NCBI RefSeq assembly: GCF_024713975.1
Contig: NC_091098.1
Location: 14,122,316 to 14,186,315 of the forward strand
DNA length: 64,000 nucleotides
Source of the DNA: Paralichthys olivaceus
Lineage: Eukaryota > Chordata > Actinopteri > Pleuronectiformes > Paralichthyidae
Direction: 5' to 3'
Position 1 is the stretch's first letter. Each line of letters starts with the position of its first letter. The position numbers and the translations under genes are program-made. Under the pieces are notes generated by a model. The model was given only the letters and a program-made list of their open reading frames with translations. It was not told the DNA's origin and did not search any database. Below, in pieces: positions 56,912 through 64,000 of this stretch.

Positions 56912-59900
56912 ACTCATGCCATCCCATGATGGTGGGATCCGGATAATCCCAGTGTTGTTAAGGTATCTGCTGAGATACTCTTTATCTGGTCAAGTCTGTC
57001 TCACCCTGCACTACAGACTTCTACAACATAATGAAGAATGCATGAAAATCCCTTTCCTTCCCTGTAGCTGGAACTAAATCTGTGCTTTCAGGTTGTGATT
57101 GTATATAGTTCTAGAGGTGTTCACAATAAATGCACATGAATAATACATGCCGAGGTCAAGTGCCTCTATCAATTCTCTTTAAAGGATATACCGAGGGGTC
57201 CTTACCCAAGGGCAGGACACCTTGCCTCTGCGCATACTGATTATGAACCAGCATTACAGTGCACGACCTCTCGCACACAAACACACGAGACACTGAGCAC
57301 AGGTTTAACTCCATGTCTGAACATTCATACCAGATTATCTTGATACTGGGTTGTTGTTCAAATAAAATCCAGCTTGAAACATTGTGTTAATCATGTGGCT
57401 TTGTGACAAAATTGAACCAAACCTAATCTCTATACCTAAAAATTGTCAAGTGTATTAGGGACATCAGATTAGACAAAGCAAATATTTATAATCCTGAAGG
57501 TTGATTAGTATTTTGTTTGATAGGGCTGAATTAGTTGGAGCAGTCACCAGGGCAGAGCAAAGGTTGGGATGCTTCTTCAGGATAATACAAGCTGTGTTCA
57601 GCCTTTTAGACCAAGCCGAGCAGAATTGAACCCTTGTTAAACCTTGCCATGAGCACAGCTGTGAATCTAACCTGCATCGATCCACCAACATAAAGGTTAA
57701 ACATGGATTTGCTTGCTGGTTTATTGTGGAAGGTGGAACTAGTTCCACCTGCCCTTTTCACAATTCAACAGAAACATTTCCAATTAAGCAAAGTTGCCAT
57801 AAATTATTATTTTATGTCCATTTCACAAATTTCCAGAAAAAACATATCTGTGTTACACTTCTCAGACTAAGACAAAGGCTTGACTTCAATACCCAAAGGT
57901 CAAATTGAGTTAATTAGACTCTCCACCCTGAGAGCACTTGAGGCAACACTGGATCTAAAATCAAATCAGCAGCACTTGGCGAGGGCCACTCTGGTTGTAC
58001 CACAGACAGAGAAGAAGAAGAGCACACAAGCTCTAAAGTAAGCAACTCTACAGGACAAGTCTGCTAAATTATTCATGACCTGGACAACTGGAGGAGCAGT
58101 TTCTCTTAATGGAAAACATTTTAAGTAACACAGAGCGATGTGGAGAGTGGGAGAGAGAGGAGCTCTTTTAACAGAAAAAAAGGAAGCTCTGTATTTCAGC
58201 AGAGGGAGGTGGGATTGAGATCAATATTTTATTCTTCTCTCCCTCTAGATCCACTCACTCTATCTTTCTGTATCTGTTCAAGACAAGATGATTCTGCCTG
58301 AGCAGAGTATCTGTCTCTTCCTGAGATATTTCGTGGCCCTGGCCTCAATCTCAGCCCCTCGCTCAAGTCACACCTGCCTTCAGCTTATGGTCGCCCTGTG
58401 CTGACACTCTAAGTCTAAGAGGTTTTCTGGCCATCTCAAACTGTTCCCTTTACATCACACAACTACATTTTCCTTTTCTCCTCATGATTTTTCTTTTCAG
58501 CCTGACATCTCCACTTCACCGACCCTTTCTTCTTTTCTTCCAGCTCTCCATCTCACGATTCCTACACTCACACAACAAACTCCACCTCCCACTCACAGAA
58601 AAAACACTACTGATGCACTCCTGTGTTAACCCTGTGTTTTGTGTTTCACCAGCTCCTGCCACGCAGCATAAGTATTACCCTCATGCTGACACACACGCTG
58701 TCAATTAGAGGAAGGCTGTAAATGTTAAAAAACTCTGGGGTGCTCTCAGCAGGAGGCTAAGCCCCCTTTCAATCAGAATACAATCAGGGATGACACTTAG
58801 CCGAACCATGAATCTGATGACTGATCCCTGACATGTCATCAGAGAAATGCCGATTTAATGGGGATGGTGGAATTTACTCCCTGCGTCTTTTTCCATTTAA
58901 GATTGCCACATTATACTGTTCATTATCATGTGAATGTGTGTGTTTGTGTGTTTTAATTTTCTCCTTGCACCAATACATCATGTCACTTGCTGATAGGTAT
59001 TGGATGTCACACAATAACATTGTCAACCTTGACGCTGTGGCGGTTGTAATGAACAGCACAATTCCTCGGAGAGACTTTCCTGTCTCAGCTCCATCACTTA
59101 CAGCTCTGAGAGACGTCCAGCTTTCTCTGAGGAACTCTTCTTCTACTAAACTGGAGGAACCTTGGGTTTCAAAATAAATGTCTCTCAACCTCGAGGCAGG
59201 CAGACATATCAGGCTTGCTGACATGTCAGCGCCTCATTCTGCAACTCTTTTCCCCGTTGCAGGTTGTCGATTGGTGGATGAGGTGGCCAGGATGGTTTGA
59301 AAAGTTTCACAGCCAGTATAACAACAAGCAGAGTTAGGATTAGCTTTGGTTAAAGTGTAATCTTTTTTCTATTTCTATCGTTTTTGATGCAAAATCCAAT
59401 ACAAGCTGCGCAGCTACAAATGAAACATCTGTATACATAAAATGCATACATACAGTAAGTGCTCTATATCCTCATGAATAATGAATGTCCACTCATGCTG
59501 CTCTTAAAATAGTCGACTGTCAACATGCCAGCCTGGCATGACAGCAGAAGGATGTTGAATATTGGATTGCATCTCTTGTTGCTGTAATCAATAGCTGGTA
59601 GGTCAATGTTCAGACAGTATCTGACACACCAAAGGAAAGAGGATATTCAAGGTTATAGAAAGGCTGGAGTTCACCTTCCAACTCTGGCCCTCCTCGGAGA
59701 GAAACAGCTATTCTGAACTGAATTACTCACGAATTTGATGATGGTGCGTCTTTAATGCAGACATAAGTGTTTCTGCCTCCTTACTGCTCAACTGTAGTTC
59801 TTACTGACAATGAGAAAATGTGGCCTGAAGAAAAAACATTAAAGCAAAGGCAGATATCTGAGGAAGTGAGATTGCAGTCCTCCCTTGAGGGCTCTCTTTT

Positions 59901-61744
59901 CTCTGACCGTTAATTGCACAAGCACTCCTTAATGAGTCAAATGGTGTAAGGCTGGATCTGGGACTGTGGGGATTTTTTTCTTCCTTCTCCTCGTTTCCTG
60001 GTCACTCATATACAATTCAGAGAACTGTCCTAAAGAACGTGTCATATTTAAAAAATCTTGCCTCTGCATGACTTTGCACTTCACAACCCCTCCTAAAGAC
60101 AATTTCTGTCACTCCTGTTTGCTCACAGCTCTGTCTATCTGCATAATAATAATAGACTCATTGAGTTTCACACAGTCTGACTACATTTTTGGGACACAGG
60201 GAAAAGGTCAACAGAGCCTTTTAAAAAGTGCTTAGGTGCAGAGTTTTACAGCAGTCTCGGCATTCCCCTCTCTAAAGAATATCACCGGTATGAGTCATCT
60301 TAGTGGTGGGAGTAGTTCATTACAGTCTAATAAAGACTCTAAGCTTCCAGCAATACTGAACTGGATTATAAGACAGCAGCATCTCAGCACACCAGGACTT
60401 TTTACTTGTCTTAATAAAATTATTGTACTTAATGATTTAGTTTTAAAAAGGGAGATAAATACTGGACTTAGGTTTCACACTTGTATTGATTTTTCCTGTG
60501 ACAATCAATAAAAATGTATGCAGTCTTTTAAAACCTGATATCTTGCCGATCAGGAAACCAGATGTTGTGAATGTAGATCCTGAAGTTTTGTCTCAGTTAC
60601 TGTGGGGAGAGGTGCAATAAAGTCAAAGTCAAACAATCCACAGACTAAAACCTCTCAGTCCTGAGCTGTTATCAGCTCTGCAGGAGAAGTTCCAGCACAG
60701 ATCTCGAATTTACTGTCTGAGTTCTGGACATTCTGTCCCTGCAGCCTCCGCCTGAGAGAGACACTAAAAATATCTCAGGCAAATGTCTGAATCCTGTTTT
60801 AGGCTTATACACTCCAACTGAGTTCTTAGGCAAATAGCACTCTTCCAATAACTCCCTGCCAACTGGGCCTCATAAAATGGTAATGAGAGCACTGCTGTCT
60901 GCTGACAATGAGATAGACGCAGCGAACACAAATGCACTGGCAGCAGATCGAGATTGGCTGCTTATTTCCCCTTTTGAAAAATGCTGCATGCTGGAAAAGA
61001 TTTGGAAGATCATTATTTTTTGATTGTTTAACTTTGTCTCCCTGGCTCAGTGTCAAATGTAAAGAGCTGTTTCTTTTCACCGAAACCTTGCACTTTGGTC
61101 TGGAGAGTGAGTCGTGCGTCCTACTTCCACTACCGTTGCTTCAGAGAATGATTTACATTTGACACCAGCAAATTAATTTCTCATAACTTGTCTGTTTGGG
61201 AATAACACATGTGCAAGTGCTCTGTTGGCTCCGATGAGGAGAGCTCCAAAGCGCTCTGGCTGCTATTTCTTTGATCTTGCTGCTGTTTGCTGCAGTCCCT
61301 AGTGAGTAGCAAACATCTTTTGTTAACACTACGAGTCCGGGTGTAAGACCCCAACTCTCTGGGGGCTGCTGAAGGTATTAATATTTCACTCCCTGTACAT
61401 AGGATGAAACTTAACAGACCATCAAACTGCAGAGTGTTTATCTAAAGGGTCAGCTGACACAACAGATGGAGAAAGATGTGGAGCCGAACCTTTTTGATCT
61501 GAGAGGAGGAGAGGATGGAAATTTTTTATTTAACAGCTTAAGAGCCAGATGTTGAATTGTGGTGATGGTGGAGACCAAAGCAGAATCAAAAGGAAGGTGA
61601 ATATTGAACCTATATTCATCAGGTGGCCAAAAACAAACCTCCAAATGAATGTATCTCTAAATAGGCAAAAGTTTGATGTTTATATGTTTACACCTTTCTG
61701 GTTCCCCTCAGGTGGCATGAGCTGTTATTGCAGGTTAAATGATT

Positions 61745-62590
61745 ATCAATGATTGTTGTGTGATGCATTATTATTATGATCATTATTGTTATCAATAATA
61801 ATAATAATCCATTTTATTTATGTAGCAATTTTAACAATGTTAAATGCCAAAGCTTAAAAAGCAGAATAAAGCAAATAAAAGCAAATAACTAGAGATTTAA
61901 AATACACATCATTAATCATATATCAACAGCAGTTCTGAAGAGTAATATTTTAAAGGTGCAGTCTCTGATTTGTTGGGGGAGAAACTTCCAGAAGGAGGAG
62001 GCACGCAGCTATGGAGAGGGCTCTATCGCTCCAGGTGCGTTGCTTGGTCCTGAGCGGAGGTGACAGGGGGTTAGAGAAGAGCGGAGGCTGTGTGGTGGTG
62101 GAGGTCGGATGAGGCCAGGTTATGGATGACTGTGAGCCAGGAGAAAGACTTTGAATTAAATCTGCTGTGTGAGAGAGAGCTGAAGGACAGGGGGTGATGT
62201 GGTCACGAGAGCCAGTGTGGGTGAGCAGGCGAGCAGCAGAGTTCTGGATGTACTGAGCTTCAGCAGCGGGGAAGTAGAGTGATGGGCGGAGGTGAGATTT
62301 ATTTTTGAGATGGAAATAGTCAGTTGTGATTTGGTTGATATGATGTTTGAAGGAAAGGTTGCTGGTGAAGGATTTGGGCCCAACAATGATCATCTGAGAT
62401 TTGTCACAGTTGAGTATGAGGAAGTTGACTTGTCTGGGACTTAATTTCCCAGTTGGTGAGAGTGGAGTAAGTGATGAGGCAGTGATAATGGATTTTGTGG
62501 AGAGCTGGATTTCATCAGCATAGCAGTGGAAGCAGAGACCATAACAGCATATAATGTTAGCAGGGGGTAACTGACTTCTTGACTGTGAAA
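61745..62590 (-). mobile_element. Degenerate L2-type LINE, reverse-transcriptase 3' part
   Basis: On the minus strand the reading frames carry landmarks of the L2/CR1-like fish LINE reverse transcriptase. In order these are CYADEIQLS at about 62525-62499 (the catalytic YADD position), KSQMIIVGPKSF, FHLKNKSHLRPS, YIQNSAARLLTHT and WSDRALSIAA. Internal deletions and frame changes break it: the segment between the SHLRPS and YIQNSAARL motifs is shortened. An ATT-rich tail at about 61790-61815 marks the 3' end. This is a dead copy with no complete ORF. Confidence 0.8.
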
Positions 62591-63489
62591 ATTCATGGTC
62601 CTGACCTTGTTTTTCATATGAAATTGGTGCTGGACCTGTGCAGGACCTTTCCGGACTGATAAATTATCAAAACGCTAATAAATAAAAGTAACGGAGCTCA
62701 AGTGCACATAGCTTCGCCTTCTGTGTGAGCTGGATGTTGCGCTGCCTAAATGGATTACTAAATTGTATTTCTCTTTAAACTCTGTTAAATACCAGAGAAC
62801 GGGTAATGAAGACAAATTAACACATGCTGTTCGGGCTCATTACTGATAATCGATCTTCTGAATAAATGTACAGTGCTGTGCATTTAGACTTCAGAGGAAA
62901 CAGCATTAGTTATCTGGTCCATCCAGGATGCAGCAATTTGCTTAATGGCTGAGTCATACTTGTAATTTCAGTTTTGCAACAACCCTGCAATAAAAACTTT
63001 ATCCAAAAGAGCTTGATTCATTAATTTGGTGATGTGATGTTTTCATTGTTTTATGTAGGAGTAGGCAAGGCGGACAGTAGACAGGCGTTGTAAAAAGGCT
63101 TAAATGCTGTGGTGTGTGCAGCATATGTCATTGTCCATAAACATTGAGTGAAATGAAAATACCTTCCAATACAGAGCAGTTGAACCCAACAATACCACTA
63201 ACTAGAGTTGTTAAAATGACCATAAAGGTGAATCATCACATCACTACTCACAGTGGTGATAAAGTCTGAACATTTTATCCTTGACATAGATATTATATAA
63301 TCGCATCAATCCCACGGATGTACCCAATGAAGTGTTTATTTTGTAGCTTCAGGTTTAGCCACTGTAATTATGACCACGAAGATTCCAGTGCTGTTGGGTG
63401 TTGTTATGGTTCACTTCCTTGTAGCAGGCTGCAATACCTGCAGTGTGTATCACTAGTAACTTGCCAGATTGTTGGCTTATTATTTTTAC

Positions 63490-63585
63490 TCTGTTTGTGA
63501 ATTTCATATTGTTTGTTGTAAAGCACTTTATTCCTTGTATTGAAAAGTGCAATACAAATAAACGTATTACTATTATTATTAGCTT
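63490..63585 (+). mobile_element. LINE-type 3' tail with ATT units
   Basis: TTGTAAAGCACTTTATTCC followed by GAAAAGTGCAATACAAATAAA and ATT repeats. I recall this as the 3' terminus of common fish L2-like LINEs. It is a 5'-truncated copy. Confidence 0.6.
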
Positions 63586-63740
63586 GTGGTATTTATCACT
63601 ATTGGTCAAAATTCCTTTTTGGGATTGTGGTTTTTGTACTTGCCCCTTATTGGACACTCAGCCACATCCCCTGGTTTATCCTGCTCCACATTGACACTCG
63701 CCCCCAAACTTTGGTTGTTTGGGTCTGTTGTTGGTTAGTT

Positions 63741-63742
63741 CT

Positions 63743-63776
<34 letters not shown>
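63741..63776. repeat. (CTGT)n microsatellite
   Basis: Nine CTGT units with one substitution. Confidence 0.93.
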
Positions 63777-63777
<1 letters not shown>

Positions 63778-64000
63778 GCTCGCATATCTTGAGAATCGTT
63801 TATCTTATCAGTTTCAGACTTGTCATGTGTAATTTTAAGGGCACAAAGAAGTGAAGCATCAAATTTTGTGTAATTTAGAAACAAGAGACGTTCAATATTG
63901 ATAAACTTTGAATAAACATGTGCCCAGCGCTCTGTAGTAGCAGCAGCTGGGACCTTATTAGTGTAAGTGGCATTGTCAATCACAACAACAGCGTGTTCAA

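Overview
The window is a teleost fish nuclear genome segment, probably percomorph-like. The gene families are vertebrate, introns have GT/AG borders, non-coding DNA is AT-rich, and there are long CA microsatellites and the interspersed repeats common in ray-finned fish. I assembled six protein-coding genes exon by exon from splice sites and reading-frame continuity. All six give uninterrupted frames from ATG to stop.

Layout. (1) 1585-3618 (+): a prokineticin of the PROK1 type, 3 exons, 106 aa. (2) 5569-8204 (+): a gastric pepsinogen A, 9 exons, 377 aa, with a TATA box and poly(A) signal. (3) 8963-10293 (-): a single-Ig-domain membrane receptor with two ITIMs, 6 exons, 271 aa. (4) 11981-21155 (-): znf335, 27 coding exons, 1589 aa, 13 C2H2 fingers, with a GC-rich promoter near 23 kb. 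(5) 25178-28858 (-): mmp9 (gelatinase B), 13 exons, 673 aa. (6) 40571-43427 (-): an adenosine A1 receptor, 2 coding exons, 373 aa. About 20 kb from 43.9 kb to the end, and about 11 kb between mmp9 and the receptor gene, show no convincing coding exon. They hold microsatellites, LINE remnants, foldback/MITE-like elements and dispersed teleost repeats.

The genes are not an operon-like system. They are neighbours from different ancestral blocks. From memory, PROK1 lies beside the chymosin pseudogene on human 1p13, ZNF335 lies beside MMP9 on human 20q13, and ADORA1 is on human 1q32. Roles span secreted signalling (prokineticin, MMP9), gastric digestion (pepsinogen), leukocyte inhibition (ITIM receptor), chromatin-level transcription control (ZNF335) and purinergic signalling (A1 receptor). 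The most unusual items are the ITIM receptor whose Ig domain lacks the usual B-strand cysteine, a large Ser/Asp/Gln-rich repetitive expansion in znf335, the extended Gln/Pro-rich tail of the A1 receptor, a perfect 54-bp AT palindrome, and several nested or paired transposon remnants. I saw no rRNA, tRNA or CRISPR array.
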